A stretch of DNA of 64,000 nt, taken from assembly GCF_000812945.1 (NCBI RefSeq), contig NZ_JSYM01000001.1, forward strand, positions 1,302,001 to 1,366,000. The letters run 5' to 3'. The stretch is from Flavobacterium sp. AED (lineage in GTDB: Bacteria > Bacteroidota > Bacteroidia > Flavobacteriales > Flavobacteriaceae). A program made the translations under genes and the position numbers. Shown here one piece after another: positions 56,769 through 64,000 of this stretch (positions are counted from its first letter, which is position 1; each line of letters begins with the position of its first letter). A model generated the notes under the pieces. That model had not been told where the DNA came from. It did no database searches and saw nothing but the letters and a program-made list of their open reading frames with translations.

Positions 56769-58577
56769 ATGAAAAAAAATGCAACAGTAATTCTCTTTTT
56801 ATGCTTAGGATTGTCACTATCCGCACAATGGAAACCCGCCGGAGAAAAAATCAAAACAGAATGGGCAAATAAAGTAGATCCTAATCATGTGCTTCCTGAA
56901 TATCCTCGTCCGATAATGGAACGCAAGGAATGGAAAAACCTAAACGGATTATGGAACTACGCCATTCAAGAAGTTGGGAAATCAGCTCCTGCAAAATATG
57001 ACGGTCAAATTTTAGTGCCGTTTGCAGTAGAATCCAGTTTGTCTGGCGTGATGAAAGAAGTTGGCGCTAAAAAGGAGCTTTGGTACAACACCAGTTTTAC
57101 CATAGAATCCAATTGGAAAAGCCAAAACATTTTGTTGCATTTTGGCGCAGTCGACTGGAAAACCGAAGTTTGGTTGAATGGTGTTAAAATTGGTTCCCAT
57201 ACTGGCGGATATACTCCGTTTTCTTTTGATATAACACCTTTTATAACTGGAAAAACGCAGCAATTAACGGTAAAAGTTTGGGATCCTTCAAATGACGGGC
57301 CTCAGCCAAGAGGAAAACAAGTAAAAAGCCCGGAAGGAATCTGGTACACACCGGTTACGGGAATTTGGCAGACGGTTTGGATCGAACCAGTAAATAAAAA
57401 GAATATTACAACGATTAGAACCACTCCAAATATTGATCAGAATGTGATAAATATAAAACCTGAAGTTGCAGGAGCGAGTTATGGTGATGTAATCGAAGTA
57501 ACGGTTTATGAGGATTCAAAAACAATTGCAACAGGAAAAGCTTCCGTTGGAGAAAATTTAGAAATTGTTTTAAATAATCCAAAATTATGGTCTCCTGAAT
57601 CTCCTTTCTTATACAAAACCAATGTGAAATTGATTAGCAACGGGAAAATTATCGATCAAGTAAAAAGTTATTTTGCCATGCGAAAAATTGGATCTAAAAG
57701 AGATGCAAATGGCGTCCTTAGAATGCAATTAAACAACAAAGACTATTTCCAGTATGGCCCATTGGATCAAGGTTGGTGGCCAGATGGATTGTATACCGCT
57801 CCTACAGATGAAGCTTTAAAATATGATATTGTTAAGACCAAAGAATTAGGTTTTAATATGATTCGCAAGCATGTCAAAGTAGAATCAGATCGTTGGTATA
57901 CGCATTGTGATGAACTGGGAATTTTGGTATGGCAAGATATGCCAAGTGGTGACGAGCAACCTTTATGGCAAAATAAAAAATATTTTGAAGGTACTGAATT
58001 GCAAAGAACTTCTAATTCTGAAGAAATTTATAAAAAAGAATGGAAAGAGATCATGGATCATTTGTATTCATATCCAAGTATTGTTGTTTGGGTGCCTTTT
58101 AATGAGGCTTGGGGACAATTCAAAACAGTTGAAATTACGGAGTGGACCAAGAATCATGATCCAAGCCGATTAGTCAATTCGTCCAGTGGTGGAAATCATT
58201 TTCAAACAGGTGACATCTTGGACTTACACAATTATCCCGGACCGGAATTGTATCTTTATGATGCGCGTAGAGTTACCGTTTTAGGCGAATATGGCGGAAT
58301 TGGATTGCCTTTGGAAGGTCATTTGTGGAGAGCAAACGACAATTGGGGGTATATCAAGTTCAAAAACGCTACCGAAGTAACCAATGAGTATATTAAGTAT
58401 GCCAATGAGCTGAAAAAATTAGTTAAAACTGGATTTTCTGCAGCAGTTTACACCCAAACAACGGATGTAGAAGGCGAAGTAAATGGATTTATGACGTATG
58501 ACAGAAAAGTAGATAAAATGGATTTCGAAAAAGTAAGTGCTGTTAATAAAGAGGTTATTGATGCTCTAAATCATTAA
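56769..58577 (+). CDS. GH2-family glycoside hydrolase (beta-galactosidase-like)
   Basis: A 602-residue exported enzyme with signal peptide (LFLCLGLSLSAQ). Sugar-binding jelly roll (~30-210, WYNTSFTIESNW, GAVDWKTEVWLNG, WDPSNDGPQPRGKQ), Ig-like domain (~215-310), then TIM barrel with acid/base Glu446 in PFNEAWG and nucleophile Glu507 in GEYGG. It is shorter than LacZ, as usual for PUL-type GH2. It may cleave beta-galactosides, beta-glucuronides or related side chains. Confidence 0.88.
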   Translation: MKKNATVILFLCLGLSLSAQWKPAGEKIKTEWANKVDPNHVLPEYPRPIMERKEWKNLNGLWNYAIQEVGKSAPAKYDGQILVPFAVESSLSGVMKEVGAKKELWYNTSFTIESNWKSQNILLHFGAVDWKTEVWLNGVKIGSHTGGYTPFSFDITPFITGKTQQLTVKVWDPSNDGPQPRGKQVKSPEGIWYTPVTGIWQTVWIEPVNKKNITTIRTTPNIDQNVINIKPEVAGASYGDVIEVTVYEDSKTIATGKASVGENLEIVLNNPKLWSPESPFLYKTNVKLISNGKIIDQVKSYFAMRKIGSKRDANGVLRMQLNNKDYFQYGPLDQGWWPDGLYTAPTDEALKYDIVKTKELGFNMIRKHVKVESDRWYTHCDELGILVWQDMPSGDEQPLWQNKKYFEGTELQRTSNSEEIYKKEWKEIMDHLYSYPSIVVWVPFNEAWGQFKTVEITEWTKNHDPSRLVNSSSGGNHFQTGDILDLHNYPGPELYLYDARRVTVLGEYGGIGLPLEGHLWRANDNWGYIKFKNATEVTNEYIKYANELKKLVKTGFSAAVYTQTTDVEGEVNGFMTYDRKVDKMDFEKVSAVNKEVIDALNH

Positions 58578-58714
58578 TCGAATAGGGTATTTACTTTTAA
58601 AATCTACATAAATCTGCAAGATCTGCATGAAAATTTTTTCAAGAAAATTCGGATATTTCAAAAATAATGATTTTTAAAAACGAATGCCTTGTCAATCAAA
58701 CAAAAATAATTGAA

Positions 58715-59755
58715 ATGAGAAAATATTTAATACTGATTGTACTTATAATTGTTTCGGGTTGCCATTCGGAAACCTATTCGCAAGAAGAAACTTTTACAAA
58801 TCCTATTTTACCATCAGGTGCGGATCCTTACAGCACGTATTACAAAGGATATTATTATTACACTCATACCTTGCAAAATCGGTTGGTTTTATGGAAAACA
58901 AAAAGTTTAGCCAATTTAAAAAATGCGGAGAGCAAAACCATTTGGACAGCACCAAAAGATACAGACTATTCCGGGGATATTTGGGCACCGGAATTTCATA
59001 TTATCAATGGCAAGTGGTATGTATATTTTGCCGCCGATAATGGTGATAATGCTACCCACAGAATGTATGTTTTAGAAAATAAATCAGATGACCCTTTTCA
59101 GGGGAAATGGGAATTTAAAGGAAAAATAGCTGCAAAAACTGATAAGTGGGCCATTGACGGAAATGTTTTCAACTACAAAAATAGCCTTTATATGATTTGG
59201 GCAGGATGGGAAGGGGATATTAACGGACAGCAGAATATCTATATCGCAAAAATGAAAAATCCTTGTGAAATAGAAGGCGATCGGGTTTTAATTTCATCAC
59301 CAACATTCGATTGGGAAACGCACGGCACTTTAAACGACCCGAATAATCCGCCTCAGGTAAATATCAATGAAGGACCGCAGTTTTTAATGCACGACGACAA
59401 CGTATTTATTGTGTATTCCGCCAGTGGCTGTTGGACTGATTTTTATGCTTTGGGTTTATTGCATTTTCAAGGAAATGGAGATTTACTGGATGCTTCCTCA
59501 TGGATAAAATCAGAGAAACCATTATTTCAACAATCTGTAAAAAACCAAGTTTTTGCTCCGGGACATAATTCGTTTTTCAAATCACCAAACGGAAAAGAAG
59601 ACTGGATTTTGTACCACGCAAACTCTAATCCAGGAGAAGGTTGTGGGAATAAAAGAGCGCCAAGGATGCAAAAAATAAATTGGGATTCGAATGGATTTCC
59701 AGTATTTGGGGAACCTGTTAGTGAAGGAATGAAATTAGAAATTCCTGCCGAATAG
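58715..59755 (+). CDS. GH43-family glycosidase lipoprotein (arabinofuranosidase-like)
   Basis: A 346-residue lipoprotein (lipobox VSGC). GH43 catalytic positions are Asp37 (SGADPYS, general base), Asp148 (WAIDGNVF, pKa modulator) and Glu219 (NEGPQFL, acid). NPILPSGADPY, YYYYTHTLQNRLVLWKT and GHNSFFKSPNGKEDWILYHAN resemble alpha-L-arabinofuranosidases of the exo-1,5 type, which is an inference from memory. The Met at 58715 starts the signal peptide, while the frame is open to 58667. Confidence 0.88.
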   Translation: MRKYLILIVLIIVSGCHSETYSQEETFTNPILPSGADPYSTYYKGYYYYTHTLQNRLVLWKTKSLANLKNAESKTIWTAPKDTDYSGDIWAPEFHIINGKWYVYFAADNGDNATHRMYVLENKSDDPFQGKWEFKGKIAAKTDKWAIDGNVFNYKNSLYMIWAGWEGDINGQQNIYIAKMKNPCEIEGDRVLISSPTFDWETHGTLNDPNNPPQVNINEGPQFLMHDDNVFIVYSASGCWTDFYALGLLHFQGNGDLLDASSWIKSEKPLFQQSVKNQVFAPGHNSFFKSPNGKEDWILYHANSNPGEGCGNKRAPRMQKINWDSNGFPVFGEPVSEGMKLEIPAE

Positions 59756-59788
59756 TTTTTTCTATTAAACGATATAAAATTTAAAACA

Positions 59789-60970
59789 ATGAAAAAGATT
59801 CAGATTTACACAGTCCTAATTCTTGCTGTATTTCAGGTTTCCTGTAAAGAAAATAAAAATAATAATTCAACTCAAAAAGAAATGAATCAAGGAACGACTA
59901 CTGATTCGGCTCAAACTTTTTTAGAAACTAAAAATTTTGAAGCCGTAATTGACAATAAAAATACGGAATTGTATTGGATTGAAAATAACGGTTTAAAAGC
60001 TGCTTTCACCAATTACGGAGGACGATTAGTAGGATTGTGGTTAGCGGACAAAAACGGAAAACTCACAGATGTTGTTGTTGGGATGAACAGTGTTACCGGA
60101 TTTCAAAAATCGACAGAACCGTATTTTGGAGCGACCATCGGCAGAGTTGGAAATCGAATCGCAAAGGGGAAATTTACCTTGGAAGGAAAGGAATACAATG
60201 TTCCTTTAAATAATGGTGAGAATGCGCTGCATGGTGGGAAAAAAGGTTTTCAGGATGTGGTGTGGAATGCGGAGAAAAAGGACGAACACACTCTAGTTTT
60301 GACTTATACATCTCCTGATATGGAACAAGGATTTCCAGGGAAACTAGAAGTAAAAGTAACCTACACCATTACGGCTGATAAAACCTTAAAAATGGAATAT
60401 GAAGCGACCACTGATAAAACAACGGTTGTCAATTTGACCAATCACGCCTTTTTTAATTTAAATGGGGAAGGCAGCGGAACCATTTTAAACCATAAATTAC
60501 AACTGTTTGCCAATAAATATACGCCTGTAGATGCAGGTTTAATTCCAACTGGAAAATTAGAAGATGTTGCTCAAACACCTTTCGATTTTCTTGAGATGCA
60601 TACTATAGGAGAACGTATTGAGGCTAATAACGAGCAATTGAAATTCGGGAAAGGATACGATCATAATTATGTGCTTACCGGAAACAGGAAAGCCGGAATG
60701 AATCATGCCGCTACTATTACTGGAGACAAATCAGGGATTTCTATGGATATTTATACTGCTGAGCCGGGGATTCAGTTTTACAGTGGGAATTTTATGCAAG
60801 GTAAAAATACGTTCAAATCAGGAGCAAAAGATGATTTTAGAACGGCATTTGCTTTAGAAACACAACACTTTCCGGATGCGCCCAATCAACCTAATTTCCC
60901 ATCCATTACTTTAAAACCAGGGAAAAAATACCAAACGGTTTCTTATTATCAATTTTCAATTCGTAAATAA
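59789..60970 (+). CDS. galM: Aldose 1-epimerase (exported)
   Basis: Interconverts alpha and beta anomers of aldoses such as galactose, glucose or arabinose. It is 393 residues with a lipoprotein-type signal (VFQVSC). Motifs are NYGGRLVGLWLADKNGK, GATIGRVGNRIAKGKF, NGENALHGGKKGF, LTNHAFFNLNGEG (catalytic His) and ALETQHFPDAPNQP (catalytic Glu). Outside-cytoplasm location suggests it speeds mutarotation of sugars freed by the neighbouring hydrolases. The next gene starts directly after its stop codon. Confidence 0.92.
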   Translation: MKKIQIYTVLILAVFQVSCKENKNNNSTQKEMNQGTTTDSAQTFLETKNFEAVIDNKNTELYWIENNGLKAAFTNYGGRLVGLWLADKNGKLTDVVVGMNSVTGFQKSTEPYFGATIGRVGNRIAKGKFTLEGKEYNVPLNNGENALHGGKKGFQDVVWNAEKKDEHTLVLTYTSPDMEQGFPGKLEVKVTYTITADKTLKMEYEATTDKTTVVNLTNHAFFNLNGEGSGTILNHKLQLFANKYTPVDAGLIPTGKLEDVAQTPFDFLEMHTIGERIEANNEQLKFGKGYDHNYVLTGNRKAGMNHAATITGDKSGISMDIYTAEPGIQFYSGNFMQGKNTFKSGAKDDFRTAFALETQHFPDAPNQPNFPSITLKPGKKYQTVSYYQFSIRK

Positions 60971-61990
60971 ATGAATTCTAAACCAACTCAAATGAATTTT
61001 ATATATGTAATTCTATTTATAGGACTAAGTTTAAATTCATGTTCTCAGCAAAAGGAAGATGTAAGTAAAACACCTCTTCCTCCTGTAGTAAATGATGTTT
61101 TTCTGGCTGACCCAACCATTTTTTATAATGAGGGTACCTATTACTTGTATGGTACAACAACTGGAAACACCCCGTTAAACGGAGAAGGATTTCAGGTGTA
61201 TACCTCTTCCGATCAAAAAAATTGGAAAGGACCAGTGGGTGCTCAAGGTGGTCTTGCACTTAAAAAAGGAGATGCATTTGGTTCGCAAGGATTTTGGGCT
61301 CCACAAATATTAAAGTATAACAATCAGTTTTACATGATTTACACTGCCAATGAAAATATCGCGGTTGCAACAAGTGATAGTCCGCTTGGACCTTTCAGAA
61401 GTGTATCTAAAGAACCATTAGCTGCTCCGGTCAAGCAAATTGATCCTTTTGTTTTTATAGATGATGATGGTAAAAAATATTTATATCACGTTAGACTTAC
61501 GAATGGAAACAGAATTTTTGTAGCCGAATTAAACGATGACCTTTTAAGTATAAAACCAGAAACACTTACTGAATGTATCGCTGCACAATTGCAATGGGAA
61601 AATACCCAAAATGTGAACTGGCCAGTTGCCGAAGGGCCTACAGTTCTGAAAAAAGACGGTTTGTATTATTTAATTTATTCGGCAAATGATTTTAGAAATC
61701 CGGATTATGCCGTAGGATATGCTACAAGTAAAAGCCCCTTAGGTCCTTGGAAAAAATCAACAACAAGCCCCATTATTTCCCGAAATTTAATTGGACAAAA
61801 CGGAACCGGTCACGGCGATTTATTTTTTGACAAAGACAACCAATTGCAGTATGTTTTTCATACCCATTTCAGCAGTACAAGTGAAGCGCCCAGAAAAGCA
61901 GCTATTATTGAAATGAATTTTGTTGAAAAAGAAAATGAATTACAATTAGAGGCAAAAAAGGAAAGCTTTCGATTTTTAAAGAAAAATTAG
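60971..61990 (+). CDS. GH43-family glycosidase lipoprotein
   Basis: A 339-residue lipoprotein (lipobox SLNSC) with the three GH43 catalytic residues Asp47 (LADPTIFY), Asp158 (QIDPFVFID) and Glu221 (VAEGPTVLK). FGSQGFWAPQILKYN and SPLGPWKKS are typical propeller strands. It probably removes arabinose or xylose from the ends or branches of the PUL substrate. Met8 at 60992 is an alternative start and gives a tighter signal peptide. It is the last PUL gene, followed by the right-hand repeat/terminator. Confidence 0.9.
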   Translation: MNSKPTQMNFIYVILFIGLSLNSCSQQKEDVSKTPLPPVVNDVFLADPTIFYNEGTYYLYGTTTGNTPLNGEGFQVYTSSDQKNWKGPVGAQGGLALKKGDAFGSQGFWAPQILKYNNQFYMIYTANENIAVATSDSPLGPFRSVSKEPLAAPVKQIDPFVFIDDDGKKYLYHVRLTNGNRIFVAELNDDLLSIKPETLTECIAAQLQWENTQNVNWPVAEGPTVLKKDGLYYLIYSANDFRNPDYAVGYATSKSPLGPWKKSTTSPIISRNLIGQNGTGHGDLFFDKDNQLQYVFHTHFSSTSEAPRKAAIIEMNFVEKENELQLEAKKESFRFLKKN

Positions 61991-62003
61991 CAGAAAAATT
62001 ATT

Positions 62004-62062
62004 AAACTAAAAAACCGTAAACTCTTAATTAAAAGACTTTACGGTTTTTGTTTTGTGGAGAA
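62004..62062. repeat. Right copy of ~58-bp direct repeat, ending in the tRNA-Ala 3' end
   Basis: It matches 43481-43538 with three differences. The inner hairpin AAAACCGTAAA / TTTACGGTTTTT is a bidirectional terminator for the GH43 gene and the tRNA. The last seven bases of the repeat are the 3' end of tRNA-Ala, as often seen at island attachment sites. No integrase is visible between the copies. Confidence 0.85.
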
Positions 62063-62129
62063 TACCGGATTCGAACCGGTCACCTCTTGCCTGCCAGGCA
62101 AGCACTCTAGCCAAATGAGCTAATCCCCC
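62056..62129 (-). tRNA. tRNA-Ala (GGC)
   Basis: Cloverleaf on the minus strand: acceptor GGGGGAT/ATTCTCC with G3-U70, the alanine identity pair. D-arm AGCTCATTTGGCTAGAGT, anticodon stem-loop CTTGC-CTGGCAG-GCAAG with anticodon GGC, and T-arm CCGG-TTCGAAT-CCGG. The discriminator is A and CCA is not encoded. A -7 box lies at 62140-62147. Confidence 0.95.
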
Positions 62130-62139
62130 AACTAGATCG

Positions 62140-62147
62140 CAAATATA
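62140..62147 (-). promoter_or_regulatory. -7 box of the tRNA-Ala promoter
   Basis: TATATTTG on the minus strand, with a TTG about 21 bp upstream. It lies 10 bp before the tRNA 5' end. Confidence 0.6.
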
Positions 62148-62255
62148 AGATATTAATAAAGCAAAAAGCAAATTTCAAAAAGACAAATCCATACTATTTG
62201 AAAAAAAAGCCAAAGCATCCTTTACTTTTTTTAACTTTACATCAAAATAGGTGCT

Positions 62256-63023
62256 ATGGTAACAGAAATTCCAACAGGTTCGCTCATCACAACAATCGAA
62301 AATAAAATCGCAACACTTGAATTTGGTCATCCGGCCAGCAATTCCTTTCCAAGAGAATTGTTAGACCGCTTAACAAATGAATTCAATAATTTGAGTGCTA
62401 ATCCTGCCGTTTCAGTGATTATTGTAAAAAGCGAAGGCACTGGTGCTTTTTGTGCCGGAGCTTCGTTTGATGAACTTTTGGCAGTTTCTAATCAAGAAGA
62501 AGGGACGAAATTTTTCTCAGGATTTGCACATTTGATTAATGCCATGAGAAATTGTTCCAAACTAATTGTGGGTCGCATTCACGGCAAAGCAGTAGGTGGT
62601 GGCGTAGGAATTGCTTCGGCTTGCGATTACACTTTGGCAACAAAAAATGCTGCTATAAAATTATCGGAGTTGGCGATAGGAATTGGACCCTTTGTAATTG
62701 AACCCGTAGTTTCAAGAAAAATAGGAAAAATGGCAATGGCCGAAATGACACTGGCCGCACACGAATGGAAAACAGCCGATTGGGCAAAAGAGAAAGGATT
62801 GTACGCCAATACTTTCGAAACTATTCAAGAACTTGATAGTACTGTAGCTGATTTTAGTACAAAATTATCCAGCTATAATCCCGAAGCGTTAGCTGAAATG
62901 AAAAAGGTATTGTGGGAAGGAACCCAAGATTGGGAAACACTATTGCTGGAACGTGCCGCTATTTCGGGGAAATTAGTCTTGTCTGATTTTACCAAAAAGG
63001 CATTGTCTCAATTCAAAAAGTAA
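62256..63023 (+). CDS. Enoyl-CoA hydratase/isomerase family protein
   Basis: A crotonase-fold enzyme of 255 residues. Oxyanion-hole segments are GAFCAGASFDELL and RIHGKAVGGGVGIASACDY, and LSELAIGIGP follows. It probably hydrates an enoyl-CoA in fatty-acid or branched-chain amino-acid breakdown. The substrate cannot be fixed, and no CoA-pathway neighbours are present. It stands alone downstream of tRNA-Ala. Confidence 0.88.
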   Translation: MVTEIPTGSLITTIENKIATLEFGHPASNSFPRELLDRLTNEFNNLSANPAVSVIIVKSEGTGAFCAGASFDELLAVSNQEEGTKFFSGFAHLINAMRNCSKLIVGRIHGKAVGGGVGIASACDYTLATKNAAIKLSELAIGIGPFVIEPVVSRKIGKMAMAEMTLAAHEWKTADWAKEKGLYANTFETIQELDSTVADFSTKLSSYNPEALAEMKKVLWEGTQDWETLLLERAAISGKLVLSDFTKKALSQFKK

Positions 63024-63030
63024 TTTTTTC

Positions 63031-63131
63031 AGGATGTATTCTGAATTTATTTTAGAAGCTATTTCCTGCTGTCCGCTATATCTATTGTGGCGAACCCCGC
63101 CACAATAGGATGCCGCTTCCATCAGGGCTAG
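63031..63131 (-). repeat. Dispersed structured repeat, copy D
   Basis: Read on the minus strand: CTAGCCCTGAT, AGCGGCATCC, hairpin (ATTGTGGCG / CGCCACAAT), AGATATAGCGGACAGCAGG, TAGCTTCTAAAATAAATTCA. It is closest to copies B and E. It lies between two rightward genes, antisense to both. Confidence 0.75.
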
Positions 63132-63186
63132 ACCTCAGTGGAATCCGAATACCAAGATTTACAACTCATTTCTCATATCAATTTGC

Positions 63187-63194
63187 TAAATTTG
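63187..63194 (+). promoter_or_regulatory. -7 box of the queD promoter
   Basis: TAAATTTG, about 19 bp before the queD ATG. Confidence 0.5.
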
Positions 63195-63213
63195 CAATCA
63201 AAATTAAACTTCG

Positions 63214-63678
63214 ATGAGCAATATCAGAATTACAAAACAATTTGGTTTCGAAACCGGTCACGCCTTATATGGTTATGATGGGAAATGTAAAAATGTTCAC
63301 GGGCATAGTTATAAATTGTCAGTAACCGTAATAGGGCAGCCAATCGAAAACCGTAACGACGTAAAGTTTGGAATGGTAATCGATTTTTCTGATTTAAAGA
63401 AAATTGTAAAAGAAGAAATTGTAGATCAATTTGATCACGCAACAGTTTTTAATGAAACGACTCCTCATATTGAATTGGCAAACGAATTGATAAATCGTGG
63501 ACATCACGTTATTTTGGTGGATTATCAGCCAACGAGCGAGAATATGGTAGTCGATTTTTCTCAACGAATCATGAGAAGATTACCGGAAGGAATTAAACTT
63601 TTCTCCTTAAAATTGCAAGAAACTGAATCTTCTTTCGCCGAGTGGTTTGCAAGTGACAATATGAAATCGATACTGTAG
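63214..63678 (+). CDS. queD: 6-carboxy-5,6,7,8-tetrahydropterin synthase
   Basis: A zinc enzyme of the PTPS fold, 154 residues, that acts in queuosine (preQ0) synthesis. Zinc ligands are His16 (ETGHALYG), His29 and His31 (NVHGHSY), and Cys25 (GKCKN) is the catalytic cysteine. VIDFSDLKK and EVI-type C-terminal features fit QueD rather than eukaryotic-type PTPS. No other que genes are visible. lpxH starts 4 bp downstream. Confidence 0.93.
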   Translation: MSNIRITKQFGFETGHALYGYDGKCKNVHGHSYKLSVTVIGQPIENRNDVKFGMVIDFSDLKKIVKEEIVDQFDHATVFNETTPHIELANELINRGHHVILVDYQPTSENMVVDFSQRIMRRLPEGIKLFSLKLQETESSFAEWFASDNMKSIL

Positions 63679-63682
63679 CTTC

Positions 63683-64000
63683 ATGAAATTACCGAACAAC
63701 AAAAAAATTTATTTCGCCTCCGATCAGCATTTTGGTGCGCCAACACCGGAATTGAGTTTTCCAAGAGAACAAAAATTTGTGGCTTGGCTCGATGAGGTAA
63801 AAAAAGACGCGGAAGCTATTTTTTTAGTAGGTGATTTATTTGATTTTTGGTTCGAATACAAAACAGTAGTTCCCAAAGGATTTATTCGTGTTTTAGGTAA
63901 ACTCGCAGAAATTCGTGATAGCGGAATCCCTATTTATTTTTTCGTGGGAAATCACGATTTATGGATGGATGATTATTTCCAGAAAGAATTGAATATTCCG
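63683..64000 (+). CDS. lpxH: UDP-2,3-diacylglucosamine diphosphatase, N-terminal part
   Basis: The first 106 residues, cut by the window edge. This metallophosphoesterase has YFASDQHFG, FLVGDLFDFWFEYKTVVPKG and FVGNHDLWMDDYF, which match LpxH-type enzymes that make lipid X in lipid A synthesis. Bacteroidetes members use SDQH in place of the usual SDxH spacing variants. It is probably co-transcribed with queD. Confidence 0.88.
   Translation, partial: MKLPNNKKIYFASDQHFGAPTPELSFPREQKFVAWLDEVKKDAEAIFLVGDLFDFWFEYKTVVPKGFIRVLGKLAEIRDSGIPIYFFVGNHDLWMDDYFQKELNIP

Noticed and set aside
43481..62062. Prophage or integrative conjugative element
   Set aside because: No integrase, relaxase, capsid or tra genes lie between the direct repeats, only PUL genes.

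Overview
The window is a piece of a Bacteroidota chromosome, most likely Flavobacterium or a close relative. The evidence is low GC, Bacteroidetes-type -7 promoter boxes (TAnnTTTG) with weak or absent Shine-Dalgarno sequences, SusC/SusD genes, a hybrid two-component regulator, the pdxA-yceD-rpmF-fabH-accB-accC block, a five-helix succinate dehydrogenase anchor, and OmpA with thrombospondin type 3 repeats. No rRNA, CRISPR array, prophage or integrase gene was seen.

Layout. 1-3.6 kb: end of a LytTR regulator, a small exported protein made of four near-identical 14-residue repeats, and a TPR histidine kinase/response regulator pair. 3.6-10.6 kb: housekeeping genes (thiL, a PfkB sugar kinase, lepA, dusB, a LolC/E-type permease, rbfA). 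10.8-20.1 kb: an AddA-like helicase/nuclease and its AddB-like partner, separated by kbl and an OmpA gene. The helicase gene carries an in-frame DUF559 (Vsr-like) endonuclease cassette flanked by GC-rich inverted repeats. 20.1-26.1 kb: alpha/beta hydrolase, a frameshifted AbiH-type abortive-infection gene, AIM24-family protein, Xaa-Pro aminopeptidase, HMG-CoA synthase family protein. 26.5-30 kb: sdhCAB. 30-43.5 kb: nitrilase-family amidase, Ig-like lipoprotein, methylmalonyl-CoA epimerase, tRNA(CAU), ribE, pdxA, the YceD/L32/FabH/AccBC lipid block, an S9 peptidase, an FAD oxidoreductase and mtgA.

43.5-62 kb is a self-contained polysaccharide utilization locus (PUL). A divergent hybrid two-component regulator faces SusC, SusD and seven carbohydrate-active proteins: GH5-like, GH43-like, a sialidase/GH93-fold protein with a CBM9-like end, GH2, two GH43 and an aldose 1-epimerase. 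SusCD would import oligosaccharides, the periplasmic or surface hydrolases would trim them, and the regulator would sense products. Arabinose-containing glycans are the best guess. The PUL is bracketed by two near-identical ~58-bp direct repeats, the right one running into the 3' end of tRNA-Ala(GGC), which suggests an inserted island. 62-64 kb returns to housekeeping genes (enoyl-CoA hydratase, queD, start of lpxH).

Five intergenic copies of a structured repeat (about 85-150 bp, conserved boxes around a hairpin whose sequence varies but stays paired) are scattered through the window. Together with the DUF559 cassette, the PUL-flanking repeats and the repeat-peptide/TPR-kinase cluster, they are the observations most worth following.
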